From LGRD01 sp031382215 (GTDB taxonomy: Bacteria; Pseudomonadota; Gammaproteobacteria; Burkholderiales; Burkholderiaceae_C): 64,000 nt of DNA. Location: the NCBI GenBank assembly GCA_031382215.1, contig JANMYQ010000139.1:1-64000 (forward strand). Reading direction: 5' to 3'. The notes below the pieces were generated by a model. That model saw nothing but the letters and a program-made list of their open reading frames with translations. It was not told where the DNA came from and searched no databases. A program made the position numbers and the translations under genes. Below, piece after piece: positions 7,469-15,913 of the stretch; the first letter of the stretch is position 1; every line of letters starts with the position of its first letter.

Positions 7469-7837
7469 ATGATGAGGATCTTCTGGCCCACCGCGCTGTT
7501 GTTGTGCGCACTCTCCGCTTCGGCCACCGACAAACCCAGCCCCTGCGCCACCGCGCGCGACGGCCGGCTGGTGTGCCCGCAGCCCGACGCCCGCTGCGTG
7601 GCCGACCGGTATGGCGACGTGATCTGCTCCTCCCCCGGCGGCGGCATCGTGTTCAACCGCTACGGCGAGCCGGTCTGCGGCCCGGGCCGCTGCACCACCG
7701 ACCGGCGCGGCGACGTGTTCTGCTCCAAGGCCCCGCGCGGCGCCGCGGCGGTGGACCGTTTCGGCAATGCCGCCTGCTCGGTGGAATGCGTGGCCGCCAA
7801 GGCGCAGGCCTGCGTCAAACCCAAGCCGGCGCGTTGA
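7469..7837 (+). CDS. Small secreted Cys-rich repeat protein
   Basis: A 122-residue protein with a signal peptide (about residues 1-19) and then five imperfect repeats of about 17-25 residues, each containing an aromatic or Arg residue, Gly, and a Cys three residues later: RDGRLVC, RYGDVIC, RYGEPVC, RRGDVFC and RFGNAAC. Further Cys residues between them would allow several disulfides, so the protein probably works in the periplasm or outside the cell. An AGGGAG ribosome binding site sits six bases before the first of two adjacent ATGs. It is followed after 31 bp by the DM13 gene in the same direction. No known family is recognised. Confidence 0.7.
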   Translation: MMRIFWPTALLLCALSASATDKPSPCATARDGRLVCPQPDARCVADRYGDVICSSPGGGIVFNRYGEPVCGPGRCTTDRRGDVFCSKAPRGAAAVDRFGNAACSVECVAAKAQACVKPKPAR

Positions 7838-7868
7838 ATCCGAGTGGCGAGAGATTGAGAGGGGCACG

Positions 7869-8336
7869 ATGAAGACACTGCTGCTGATCGCTTCGCACGG
7901 CCTGGCCATCGCGCTGGGGTTTTCGCTCGGCATCTACGCGCTGCCCATCCTCACCGCGCCGGCGCCACCGTCCGCCGCCGAGGTGGCGGCCCAGGCCGGC
8001 CAGGCCACCTACACCGGCACCTTCCGGCGCGAGTTGAAAGACAGCGACTTGCTGCACTGGGGCGAAGGCACCGTCTCGGTCGGCCCGCGCAGCATCACGC
8101 TGATGGGCAAGCTTGCGCCAGGGCCGGACTACAAGCTGTACCTGTCGCCCGAGTTCGTCGAGACCGAGGTCGACTTCGCGCGCTTGAAAGCGGGCATGGT
8201 GCGGGTGGGTGACGTGAAGACCTTCGAGAACTTCGTCGTCGCGGTGCCCGAGGCCATCGACGTGGCGCGCTACAACACGGTCATCGTGTGGTGCGAATCG
8301 TTCGGCCAGTTCATCACTGCGGCCACGTACCGGTGA
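7869..8336 (+). CDS. DM13 domain membrane-anchored protein
   Basis: A 155-residue protein with one N-terminal membrane segment or uncleaved signal (residues 4-29) and a DM13 domain behind it. The segments YTGTFRRELKDSDLLHWGEG, YKLYLSPEF, VGDVKTFENFVVAVPE and VIVWCESFGQFITAA match the family, including the conserved Cys of the VIVWC motif. DM13 domains in animals and bacteria are proposed to take part in redox or electron-transfer steps; the function in bacteria is not established. It should face the periplasm. The gene has a good ribosome binding site (GAGAGGGG) and forms a likely two-gene unit with the Cys-rich repeat protein upstream. Confidence 0.85.
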   Translation: MKTLLLIASHGLAIALGFSLGIYALPILTAPAPPSAAEVAAQAGQATYTGTFRRELKDSDLLHWGEGTVSVGPRSITLMGKLAPGPDYKLYLSPEFVETEVDFARLKAGMVRVGDVKTFENFVVAVPEAIDVARYNTVIVWCESFGQFITAATYR

Positions 8337-8377
8337 CCGCGTGGCCGCCTGACCGCGTGACCGCCAGACCCCATCTC

Positions 8378-8409
8378 CGTGTTCCCGTGTTCCCGTGTTC
8401 CCGCATTCC
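8378..8409. repeat. 8-bp tandem repeat
   Basis: Three exact copies of CGTGTTCC and a fourth imperfect copy (CGCATTCC) run end to end in the gap between the convergent DM13 and B12 ATPase genes. No function is suggested. Confidence 0.8.
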
Positions 8410-8436
8410 TGCCACGCCGGCGCGGCGCGCAGATGC

Positions 8437-9246
8437 TCAGCGGTCGTCCCAGCCCAGGTCCGGCACAGCGATGAAGCGCGCGCCCGGGCCGCCCACCTGA
8501 ACGATCTTCAGCGCGTCGCCGAACAGCACACTCAGCGCGGCGTGGAGTTTCGGGTCGTCGTGCGCGCCGTCGCCTACCACGCGGCCGCGGTCCATCAGCA
8601 GCAGCCGGTCGGCCTGCAGCGCCAGCGGCAGGTCGTGCAACACCGTCACCACCGTGTGCGTGCGCGCCAGCCGGCGCAGCAAGCGCACCACGGCCACCTG
8701 GTGGGGCGGGTCGAGGTGGGTGGTCGGTTCGTCCAGCAGCAGCACCGGCGCCTGCACCGCCAGCGCCCGCGCGAGCAGTGCCCGCTGGCGTTCGCCGCCC
8801 GAGAGTTCGTTCAACCGGCGGTGCTGCCAGGCGCTGCATTCGCAGGCCTGCATTGCTTGATCGACGATGGCTTCATCGGCCGCCGTCGTTGCCTCGAACA
8901 ACCCGCGGTGCGGCAGCCGGCCCAGACGCACCACGTCACGCACCGTCAGCTCGCCGGTGGTTTCGCCCTGCTGCGCGAGCCAGGCGACGTGCTGGCCGCG
9001 TTCGCGCGCGCTCCAGTCGCCGAGCGGGCGGCCGTGCAAATGCACCGAGCCGCCGGTGAGGGGTACCAGCCCCGCCAGCGCGCGCAGCAAGGTGGATTTG
9101 CCGGCCCCGTTGGGCCCGACGATGGCCGTCCAGCCGAGGCCGAACTGCACCGCCACCTGGTGCAGCACCGGCGTGCCGGCCAGCGTGACGTGCAGGGCGT
9201 CGGCGCTGAGCGACACGGTCGATTCCACCGCGCGCGCCGCGTTCAT
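8437..9246 (-). CDS. btuD: B12/iron-siderophore ABC transporter ATPase
   Basis: A 269-residue ATP-binding subunit of the BtuD/FecE class. Walker A is GPNGAGKS at residues 44-51, the signature LSGGERQ at 148-154, Walker B LLLDEP at 169-174 and the switch His at 204 (VLHDL). It should power import of cobalamin from the periplasm through the permease encoded just upstream. The ATG overlaps the TGA of the permease gene. The cobalamin riboswitch at the head of the operon supports B12 over a siderophore as the cargo. All catalytic motifs are intact. Confidence 0.9.
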   Translation of the reverse strand: MNAARAVESTVSLSADALHVTLAGTPVLHQVAVQFGLGWTAIVGPNGAGKSTLLRALAGLVPLTGGSVHLHGRPLGDWSARERGQHVAWLAQQGETTGELTVRDVVRLGRLPHRGLFEATTAADEAIVDQAMQACECSAWQHRRLNELSGGERQRALLARALAVQAPVLLLDEPTTHLDPPHQVAVVRLLRRLARTHTVVTVLHDLPLALQADRLLLMDRGRVVGDGAHDDPKLHAALSVLFGDALKIVQVGGPGARFIAVPDLGWDDR

Positions 9247-10379
9247 CTCAACCCGCTCCGACGCAGCAACCAGAGCAGGTAGCCGCCGCCCAAGAGCGCG
9301 GTCAGCACGCCGACCGGCATCTCCTGCGGCGCGATGAGGCTGCGCGCCAGCACGTCAGCCGCGAGCAGCAAGCTGCCGCCGGCCGCTGCGCTGGCGACCA
9401 GCGTGAAGCCGTTCGGCGCCGGCGCAAAGCGCCGCACGAGGTGCGGTGCGACCAGCCCGACGAAGGCCACCAGCCCGGCCTGCGACACCGCCAGGCCGGT
9501 GGCCAGTGCCAGCAGCGTGACCAGCAGCGCACGCCAGCGCGACAAGGCCAGCCCGAGGCTGCGCGCACTGTCTTCGCCCAAAGTCAGCGCGTCGAGCGCA
9601 CGCGCCAGCCGCCACGCCAGCGGCAAGGTCAGCGCCAGCCCAGAGGCCAGCAACGCCACACTGCTCCAGCCGAGGAAGCTGGTGCTGCCGAGCATGAAGG
9701 CCTGCTTGCCGCGCAGCGCGTCGGGCGCGGCGGTGGTCAACACGTCGCTCAGCGCGGCCAGCACCACGCCCACCACCACGCCGGCCAGCAGCAGCCGCGT
9801 GGTGTGTTCGGCGCCGCGTGCGAGCGCGAGCGTGAGGAACACGCCGGCCAGCGCGCCGACGAAGGCCGCACCGACCAGCCCGAACTGCCCCAGGCCGAAC
9901 TGCACAAGGCTCTGCACGCTCGCGGGCCCGATGCTGCCCTCGCTCCCCAGACCCACGCCCACGCCCACGCCGCTCGCCAGCCCACCGGCCACGCTGCCCG
10001 CCGCCAGCACCACCACCACGGCCAACGACGCACCCGCCGCCGAGCCGAGCAAAAACGGGTCGGCCAACGGGTTGCGAAACAGCCCCTGCGCCACCGCGCC
10101 GGCCAGCCCCAGCAGCGCGCCGACGAGCCAGGCGCCGAGCGTGCGTGGCGCGCGGATCTGGCCGACGATGAGTTGCGCCTCCGGCCCGGCCCACCAGCGC
10201 AGCGTATCGAGCGACCAGCCCTCGCTGCCCGCCGCCAACCCGGCCAGCAGCAGCGCCGCGCTGGCCAGCGCCAGGCCCAGCACCAGGCGGCGCCGGCGCG
10301 CGCGGTCGGCCGCTGCGTTGCCGCGCAGCGCCGCCCCGGCAAGTGCGTCGGACGGGTCGGAGGGCGTGGCGGACGGCAT
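9243..10379 (-). CDS. btuC: B12 ABC transporter permease (FecCD family)
   Basis: A 378-residue FecCD/BtuC-type permease with about ten hydrophobic segments. Family marks include FRNPLADPFLLGSAAGAS, which forms part of the inner-membrane pore, GLVAFVGLVAPHLVRR, the coupling helix region that docks on the ATPase, and the C-terminal MPVGVLTALLGGGYLLWLL. An unusual Gly/Val-rich stretch with SGVGVGVGLG sits around residue 135-155 in a loop. The start ATG overlaps the TGA of the binding-protein gene by one base (TGATG), and the stop overlaps the ATPase start, so the three subunits are translationally coupled. Confidence 0.9.
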   Translation of the reverse strand: MPSATPSDPSDALAGAALRGNAAADRARRRRLVLGLALASAALLLAGLAAGSEGWSLDTLRWWAGPEAQLIVGQIRAPRTLGAWLVGALLGLAGAVAQGLFRNPLADPFLLGSAAGASLAVVVVLAAGSVAGGLASGVGVGVGLGSEGSIGPASVQSLVQFGLGQFGLVGAAFVGALAGVFLTLALARGAEHTTRLLLAGVVVGVVLAALSDVLTTAAPDALRGKQAFMLGSTSFLGWSSVALLASGLALTLPLAWRLARALDALTLGEDSARSLGLALSRWRALLVTLLALATGLAVSQAGLVAFVGLVAPHLVRRFAPAPNGFTLVASAAAGGSLLLAADVLARSLIAPQEMPVGVLTALLGGGYLLWLLRRSGLR

Positions 10380-11284
10380 CACGGCAGCTTGCCCAGCCCC
10401 GCCAGGCAGTCGGCCAAGGTCAGCGCCGCCTCGCCCATGCGCGGCCCGGGCCGCACCAGCACTTCGTAGGGCGCGGGGTCGAAGCCGCAACTGCGTTGCT
10501 GCTGCAGCGCGCGCAGGCCGCTCCAGCCGGGCCGGCGCGCCATCTCGGCCAGGCCGCGGCGGGTGGCCATCACGATGTCGGGCTGCCCGCGCAGCACGAA
10601 CTCGGGGTTCAGGCGCGGGAACGGGCCCAGTTCGGCCGGCGCCACGTTGGCCAGCCCGAGCCGCGCCAAGGTTTCTCCGATGAACGACGCGGCGCTGGCG
10701 GCGTGCGGCGTCGGGTCGACCTCGAAGTAGACGCGCTGGCCGCGCAGCGCCGCCGGCACGCGATCGGCGGCCGCCTGCATCTCGCGCTCGATGCGCGCCG
10801 AGACCTTGGCCGCTTCGTCGGGTGTGCCCAGCACACGCGCCAGCACGACCAGCGAGTGCTGCACTTCCGCCAGGTTGCGCGAATCCAGCGCCAGCACCGG
10901 CACGCCCAATGCCTGCAACCGCGCGATCACGCGCGCGCCGGGCGTGGCCAGCACCAGGTCGGGCTTGAGAGCGACGATGCGCTCGACCTGCGCGTCTTCG
11001 AGCCCGCCCAGCTTGGGCAGCGCTTGTACCGACGCCGGGGCGTTGGAAAAGCGGTCGGTGCCCACCAGCCGCGCGCAGCTGCCGAGCGCGCACACGCTTT
11101 CGGTCAGCGACGGCAGCAGCGAGACGATGCGCGCTGGCGGTGCGGCCCGCTTGAGAGCGGCGCCGCGGTCGGCGCTCGGCGGCGCGCCGTGGCCATCGTT
11201 CACGCCGGTCGGCTGCGCCAGTGCCACCGGCGGCGCAGTCAGCGCCACCAGCAGCAAGGCGATGCCGAACGGCCGGCGCCGCAT
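10379..11284 (-). CDS. btuF: Periplasmic cobalamin-binding protein
   Basis: A 301-residue class III (BtuF-like) periplasmic binding protein. Residues 1 to about 23 are a signal peptide (ending AQPTG). The core starts with RIVSLLPSLTESVCALG and GTDRFSNAP, then VERIVALKPDLVLA, the pattern of the first lobe; the long connecting helix region and second lobe follow. It should hand cobalamin to the permease encoded downstream. An in-frame GTG lies directly before the ATG at 11284. It lies 18 bp after the receptor gene. Confidence 0.87.
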   Translation of the reverse strand: MRRRPFGIALLLVALTAPPVALAQPTGVNDGHGAPPSADRGAALKRAAPPARIVSLLPSLTESVCALGSCARLVGTDRFSNAPASVQALPKLGGLEDAQVERIVALKPDLVLATPGARVIARLQALGVPVLALDSRNLAEVQHSLVVLARVLGTPDEAAKVSARIEREMQAAADRVPAALRGQRVYFEVDPTPHAASAASFIGETLARLGLANVAPAELGPFPRLNPEFVLRGQPDIVMATRRGLAEMARRPGWSGLRALQQQRSCGFDPAPYEVLVRPGPRMGEAALTLADCLAGLGKLP

Positions 11285-11302
11285 CACATCAGCCCCTCGG
11301 CC

Positions 11303-13237
11303 TCACAGCCCGCTGCCCTGGAAGCGCACGCCCACCCAAGCCTGGCGGCCCACCGCCTGGTAGTCGCGTGCCGGTTGGTAGTCGCGGTCGAGCGCATTGA
11401 GGAGCCGGGTTTCGATCAGCCACGCGGGGCTGACTCGGTAGCGCAGCTGCAGGTCCAGCGTTTCGTAGGCGCCAAGCCTCGTGCCGCCCTCGGGTCGCGC
11501 GCCGACGGCGGTAAGCGTCGCGTCCACGCCCCACGGGCCGCTCGCCCAGTCGGCCACCACGCTGGCCTGGTGCGCGGCGCGGCGCACGAGGCGCTGGCCG
11601 GTGTTGGTGTTCTTCGCGTCCAGCACGTCGAGCGTGCCGCGCATGCCGAAGTCGCCGAAACGCTGGCTCGCGGTGAAGGTGGCGCCCTTCAGCGCCGCGC
11701 GGCTCACGTTGCCGGCGCAGCCGAAGTCGTAGGCCGGGTCGGGCGGGCAGAACGTGCGGTCGGGCTGGTAGCCGATCAGGTCGCGCACACGGTTGCGGTA
11801 CAGCGTGGCGGAGGCCTGCTGTTCACCGTCGCGCCATTGCAGGCCCACTTCGATACTGCGTGAACGTTCGGGTTGCACGGTGGTCACGCCGTAACCGGGG
11901 AAGTACAGGTCGTTGAAGCTCGCGCCGCGGAACGCGGTGCCGGCGACGGCGCGCACCGTCAGGCCCGGCATCAATGCAAAAGCCCAGCCGAGCTTGCCGG
12001 TGTTGACGTTGCCGTAGACCGAGTTGCGGTCGTGGCGCACGTCGGCCTGCAGCTTGTGGGCGCCCGACGCGCCGAACGCGCCGGTGTAGCCCAGCACCAG
12101 CGCGGTGTTGTCACGCTTCTGGCCGCTCGCGAACGACGAACTCTCGACTTCTTCGTCGAGCCTTTCGATTGCGCCGACGAGCTGCTGGTCGGCGCTCAGC
12201 GTCCAGGCGTTCTGCCAGGTCAGCTGGCGGCGTTCGGTCTTGAAGGTGTCGGGCGCGTTCGCGCCGGTCACCAGGTCGTCGAGCTGGTTCGACAGTTGCA
12301 GCGTGGTCGTCCACTGCGGCGAGTACGCGCCACGGTAGTCGAGCGACGTGGTGCGTGTGTCGAGCACGCTGCGGAAGTCGGGCGTCGGATCTTGCGCGAA
12401 GGTCGGCGGCAGGAACTCCGCGCTGTCGAACTGCGCGCGGGTGCGGCCCTGCTGGTGGCTCGCGCCGATGCGCTGGCCGGGTGCGAACGTGTAGCCGCCG
12501 CGCAGCGTGGCGTGCGTGCGCGTGAAGCCGTCGCGGTCGGGGTTGAAGTTGCCGAAAGCGTCGCCGGGGCGCAGCGCCGAAACACCGTCGCTGGCCTCGC
12601 GGCCCAGGCCGACGGCATAGTCCCAGCCGCCGCTCCTGTCGCCCGTGGCGCCGCTGACCGACACGTCGGCCTCGCTCGACGTCAACTGGCCGACCGCCAG
12701 GTGCGCCGCCACGTTGGGCCGGCCTTCGCCGCGCTTGGTGATGATCTGCACCACGCCGCCGATCGCGTCCGAGCCGTACAGGCTGGAGCCGGGGCCGCGC
12801 AGGATCTCGATGCGCTCGATCGAGGCCAGGCTCAGGCTCGACAGGTCGGCCTGGCCGAGCGTGGCCGAGCCGATACGCACACCGTCGATCAGCACCACCA
12901 CGCTGCTGGCGCTGCTGCCGCGCAGGAACACGCCGGCCGCCTGCCCCGGGCCGCCGGTGCGCGACATCTGTATGCCGCCGGCGCGGCTGAGCAGGGTCTC
13001 GATCGAGTCGGCGCTGGACGCACGGATGGCCGGCTCGTCGATGACGGTGATGTCGCCGACCAGTCGGTCCAGCGGCAGCGGTTCACGGCTGCCGGTGACC
13101 ACGACCGGCGCCAGCGCAGTGGTTTGCGCGAACGATGGCGAGGAGGTGAAAAAACAGAGGGAAAAACAGAGAGACATTGCCAGAACGGCAAGCACGGCGG
13201 CGCCCGAGCGGCGGGCCGACAGGTTTGGAATCGACAT
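11303..13237 (-). CDS. btuB: TonB-dependent outer-membrane cobalamin receptor
   Basis: A 644-residue TonB-dependent receptor of the BtuB type. A signal peptide (residues 1 to about 37) is followed by a TonB-box-like segment (LAPVVVTGSR) and the plug domain (GVFLRGSSASSVVVLIDGVR, ERIEILRGPGSSLYGSDAIG). The rest is a beta barrel ending in an aromatic-poor strand with the final residues VRFQGSGL. It would bring cobalamin across the outer membrane using TonB energy. The start at 13237 is set by the signal peptide; the open frame continues upstream through the riboswitch but is not coding there. The length is close to that of known BtuB proteins. Confidence 0.9.
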   Translation of the reverse strand: MSIPNLSARRSGAAVLAVLAMSLCFSLCFFTSSPSFAQTTALAPVVVTGSREPLPLDRLVGDITVIDEPAIRASSADSIETLLSRAGGIQMSRTGGPGQAAGVFLRGSSASSVVVLIDGVRIGSATLGQADLSSLSLASIERIEILRGPGSSLYGSDAIGGVVQIITKRGEGRPNVAAHLAVGQLTSSEADVSVSGATGDRSGGWDYAVGLGREASDGVSALRPGDAFGNFNPDRDGFTRTHATLRGGYTFAPGQRIGASHQQGRTRAQFDSAEFLPPTFAQDPTPDFRSVLDTRTTSLDYRGAYSPQWTTTLQLSNQLDDLVTGANAPDTFKTERRQLTWQNAWTLSADQQLVGAIERLDEEVESSSFASGQKRDNTALVLGYTGAFGASGAHKLQADVRHDRNSVYGNVNTGKLGWAFALMPGLTVRAVAGTAFRGASFNDLYFPGYGVTTVQPERSRSIEVGLQWRDGEQQASATLYRNRVRDLIGYQPDRTFCPPDPAYDFGCAGNVSRAALKGATFTASQRFGDFGMRGTLDVLDAKNTNTGQRLVRRAAHQASVVADWASGPWGVDATLTAVGARPEGGTRLGAYETLDLQLRYRVSPAWLIETRLLNALDRDYQPARDYQAVGRQAWVGVRFQGSGL

Positions 13238-13317
13238 GAAAAAGAGTCCCACGAACAGGGTCGGTGCCCGGTTCCCCGCGGGCCCATGACGTTTGGTGCC
13301 ACGCGAGCGCAGCACCC

Positions 13318-13545
13318 CCTGTTGGCCGGTATCCGGGCTGGCGGACCTGCCCTTGCGACCTTCCCAGAAGCGGTGTGCTTCCAGTGGTGTGTGCGCAAGG
13401 ACCGATGCCACTGCCGAGTGGCCAGGGCATCGTCCGCCGTACCGTTGCGGGGGCAGCGCAGATTCGGTTTCGGCCGCGTGGGCGGCGTCGTCCTTCTGCT
13501 TCCCGTTTAACTGTGCCGGCAGATCAGCCGGCACGGGCACCAACG
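13318..13545 (-). promoter_or_regulatory. Cobalamin riboswitch
   Basis: On the minus strand, upstream of btuB, the conserved aptamer parts appear in order: TTAAACGGGAAGC, the core CTGCCCCCGCAACGGTA, ACCACTGGAAGC, GGGAAGG, and the 3' element AGCCCGGATACCGGCC (plus-strand 13324-13339), which is the form usual in Burkholderiales. The 3' end lies about 80 bp before the btuB start, with a GC-rich segment between that could form the expression platform. It should shut off the whole receptor-to-ATPase operon when cobalamin is plentiful. The outer limits are approximate. Confidence 0.92.
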
Positions 13546-13582
13546 GGGCGGATTGTAGGCGTGCGGGTCAGGCGCACCGAGC

Positions 13583-14365
13583 TCAGGCGGCGCGCTTGCG
13601 AAACAGCGTCGACGACGCGCTCAGGCTCGCCACCTCGTTCGCGGTGTGGCGCAGCGCATCGCCCAGCGAGGTCATCTTCTCGTCCGTCATGCGCACCATC
13701 GGCCCGGCGATGGTGACCACGCCGAGCGTGCTGCCGCGGTAGACCACCGGGGCGGCCATCGAGGCCATGGCGGGGGCGAACATGTCGCTGATCATGCTGT
13801 AGCCGCGGCTGCGCGTGGCGCGCAAGTAGGCCAGCAGGTCCGACAGCGTGGTCGGCGCGCGCGGCCCGTGGTCCTGCGGCTGGCCGAGGCCCTGCCTGGC
13901 CACCAGCGCCAGCGCTTGTTCGTCGCTCAGCGTGGCCAGCCAGGCGTGGCCGGCGGCGCTGCAAGACAGGCTCACCGAGAGGCCCATGTCGGGGTCGTAG
14001 CGCAGCCCGCTCGTCGCACCTTGCGACTTGGCGACGAACACCAGCTCGTCGCCGTCCACGATCGCCATGCGCACCAGCTCGCGCGAGGCCGAGGCCAACT
14101 CATCGAGCGACGGTTGCGCCACGTCAACCACGCCAGAGGCACTCAGGAACGACAGGCCAAGCGAGACCAGCTTGATCGTCAGCACGTAGTCGCCCTGGTC
14201 GCGCAGTTGGCGCACGTAGCCCACCCGCACCAGGTCGGCGAGCAGCCGGTGGGTGGCGCTGAGCGGCGTGTCGGTGGCGCTCGCCACTACTGAGAGCGCC
14301 ACGCCCTCGGGGTGCGCGGCCAGCAGTTCGAGGACCCGGATGCCGCGTTCGAGAAGGCTGCTCAT
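13583..14365 (-). CDS. IclR family transcriptional regulator
   Basis: A 260-residue IclR-type regulator. The N-terminal winged helix (LLERGIRVLELLAAHPEGVA, then SATHRLLADLVRVGYV) is followed by the C-terminal GAF-like effector domain with conserved segments such as GLRYDPDMG, GHAWLATLS and MAAPVVYRG. It is divergent from aroQ and the TRAP genes, with a TTTCCA dyad between the starts that is the expected kind of IclR operator. The effector is likely to be the transported or degraded compound, possibly quinate, shikimate or dehydroshikimate; that is inferred from aroQ. An alternative ATG at 14374 would add three residues. Confidence 0.9.
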   Translation of the reverse strand: MSSLLERGIRVLELLAAHPEGVALSVVASATDTPLSATHRLLADLVRVGYVRQLRDQGDYVLTIKLVSLGLSFLSASGVVDVAQPSLDELASASRELVRMAIVDGDELVFVAKSQGATSGLRYDPDMGLSVSLSCSAAGHAWLATLSDEQALALVARQGLGQPQDHGPRAPTTLSDLLAYLRATRSRGYSMISDMFAPAMASMAAPVVYRGSTLGVVTIAGPMVRMTDEKMTSLGDALRHTANEVASLSASSTLFRKRAA

Positions 14366-14395
14366 GGCACGCATGCTAGCGCCAAAGCTAAGTAC

Positions 14396-14419
14396 TTTCC
14401 ATAGTGGAAAGACTTTCCA
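14396..14419. promoter_or_regulatory. IclR-type operator between divergent genes
   Basis: TTTCCA-TAG-TGGAAA (14396-14410) is a perfect inverted repeat with a 3-bp centre, followed at once by a third half-site, TTTCCA, at 14414-14419. TGGAAA/TTTCCA dyads are typical for IclR regulators. The site is 31 bp from the IclR start and 20 bp from the aroQ start, so binding could control both. Confidence 0.65.
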
Positions 14420-14438
14420 TTCTGCTACGATGCCGGCC

Positions 14439-14930
14439 ATGATCAAACTGCTGGTCCTTCACGGGCCCAACCTCAACCTGTTCGGCCGCCGCGAGCCGCA
14501 CATCTACGGCACGGTGACGCTGGCGCAGATCGACGCGAAGCTGCACGCGCTGGCGCGCGAGTTGGGCGTGGCGCTGGAGTGTTTCCAGTCCAACCACGAA
14601 GGCGCGCTGATCGACAAGCTGCACGCCAACATCGACACCGTGCAGGGTGCGCTCGTCAACCCGGCCGGGCTCACGCAGCACGGCGTGCCGCTGCACGACG
14701 CGATCAAGGCCATGCCGTTCCCGGTGCTCGAAGTGCACATGAGCAACATCGCCGCGCGCGAGCCCTGGCGCAGCCACTCGATCATCTCGCCGGCCGTGAA
14801 GGGCACTGTGCAGGGGCTCGGCTGGCGCTCGTACACGGCCGGCCTGCGCGCCATTGCCGAACTGGCGGCCGAACTGGCGCCTGAACTCGCCGCTGAATCA
14901 CGTTCCACCCCGAAGGAGACCTCCGCATGA
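14439..14930 (+). CDS. aroQ: Type II 3-dehydroquinate dehydratase
   Basis: A 163-residue type II dehydroquinase. The start MIKLLVLHGPNLNLFG, then RREPHIYG with the catalytic Tyr at 23 and Arg at 18, QSNHEGALID, NPAGLTQHG and EVHMSNIAARE (His 100) are the family's active-site segments. It interconverts 3-dehydroquinate and 3-dehydroshikimate. The usual NPAAYTH motif here reads NPAGLTQ, a modest deviation. Coupling to a TRAP transporter and an IclR regulator suggests a catabolic copy for quinate or shikimate use rather than the housekeeping shikimate-pathway enzyme. An ATG at 14430 is an alternative start. The stop overlaps the next start (ATGA). Confidence 0.92.
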   Translation: MIKLLVLHGPNLNLFGRREPHIYGTVTLAQIDAKLHALARELGVALECFQSNHEGALIDKLHANIDTVQGALVNPAGLTQHGVPLHDAIKAMPFPVLEVHMSNIAAREPWRSHSIISPAVKGTVQGLGWRSYTAGLRAIAELAAELAPELAAESRSTPKETSA

Positions 14931-15913
14931 CCACGAACACACAACGCCGCGCGCTGCTCGCAGCCGGCGCCGCGCTGGCGGCCGCCACGGTGCTGCCCGC
15001 CCGGGCCCAGCCCAAGCCCATTCGCTTTGCCGCCGTGTTCTCCGACAAGGACATCCGCGCCGAGATGATGCGCATGTTCGCCAAGGACGTCGAAGCCGAC
15101 TTCAAGGTCGAGCCCTTTCTCAACTCGACCTTGTTCAAGCAGGGCACCGAGCTGGTCGCGTTGCAACGCGACAACCTCGAGATGGGCAACATCGCGCCGC
15201 AAGACTTTTCCAAGCAGATTCCCGCCTGGTCCATCCTCACGTCGGCCTACCTGTTCCGCGACGCCGACCACCTGAGCAAGTTCTTCGCCAGCGACCTGGG
15301 TGCGCAGATGAAGAAGATGGTCGAGGACGAGGTGAAGGTCAAGATCCTGGGGCCGACCTTCTTCGGCACCCGCCAGGTCGGCCTGAAGAGCAAGAAGAAG
15401 GTCAGCACCCCGGCCGACTTGGCCGGCGTGAAGCTGCGCATGCCGCCCGGCGACGCCTGGCAACTGCTGGGCCGTTCGCTCGGCGCCAACCCCACGCCGA
15501 TGGCTTATGCCGAGACCTACACCGGCTTGCAGACCGGCGCGATCGACGGCCAGGACAACCCGCTGCCGAACGTGCAGAACATGAAGTTCAACGAGGTCAT
15601 GGGCCAGATCGTGATGACCTCGCACCTCGTGGCCTTCGACCTGCTGACGATGAACCTGAAGACTTGGGCAGCCATGTCGCCCGCCACGCAGGCCAAGGTG
15701 CAGGCCGCCGCCGACAAGGCGATTGCCTGGAGCGCGGCCGAGCACACCAAGCGCGAGGCCGAGCTGGCCGCGGGCTTCCGCGCGGGTGGCCTGGACGTGT
15801 ACGTGCCGGACGTCAATGCGTTCCGAGCGCACGCGCAGAAGATCTATCTCGCGTCCGACGAAGCGAAGGCCTGGCCGGCCGGCATGATCGACAAGATCAA
15901 CGCATTGAAGTGA
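14927..15913 (+). CDS. TRAP transporter solute-binding protein (DctP)
   Basis: A 328-residue DctP-type periplasmic binding protein. The signal peptide carries a Tat-like start (QRRALLAAGAALAAATVLPA, residues 6-25, ending ARAQ). Conserved segments include KFFASDLGAQMKKMVEDE, GVKLRMPPGDAWQLLGRSLG with the ligand-binding Arg, and ALQTGAIDGQDNP-like sequence (residues near 200). It should bind an organic acid in the periplasm; the linked aroQ makes quinate or shikimate the best guess. It overlaps aroQ upstream and the small membrane subunit downstream, so one transcript and coupled translation are likely. Confidence 0.92.
   Translation: MTTNTQRRALLAAGAALAAATVLPARAQPKPIRFAAVFSDKDIRAEMMRMFAKDVEADFKVEPFLNSTLFKQGTELVALQRDNLEMGNIAPQDFSKQIPAWSILTSAYLFRDADHLSKFFASDLGAQMKKMVEDEVKVKILGPTFFGTRQVGLKSKKKVSTPADLAGVKLRMPPGDAWQLLGRSLGANPTPMAYAETYTGLQTGAIDGQDNPLPNVQNMKFNEVMGQIVMTSHLVAFDLLTMNLKTWAAMSPATQAKVQAAADKAIAWSAAEHTKREAELAAGFRAGGLDVYVPDVNAFRAHAQKIYLASDEAKAWPAGMIDKINALK

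Noticed and set aside
8378..8409. 8-bp tandem repeat as an operator
   Set aside because: It lies between convergent genes, not upstream of either, and looks like simple slippage.
13238..13543. N-terminal extension of btuB by about 100 residues
   Set aside because: That stretch is the cobalamin riboswitch; a proper signal peptide begins only at 13237.
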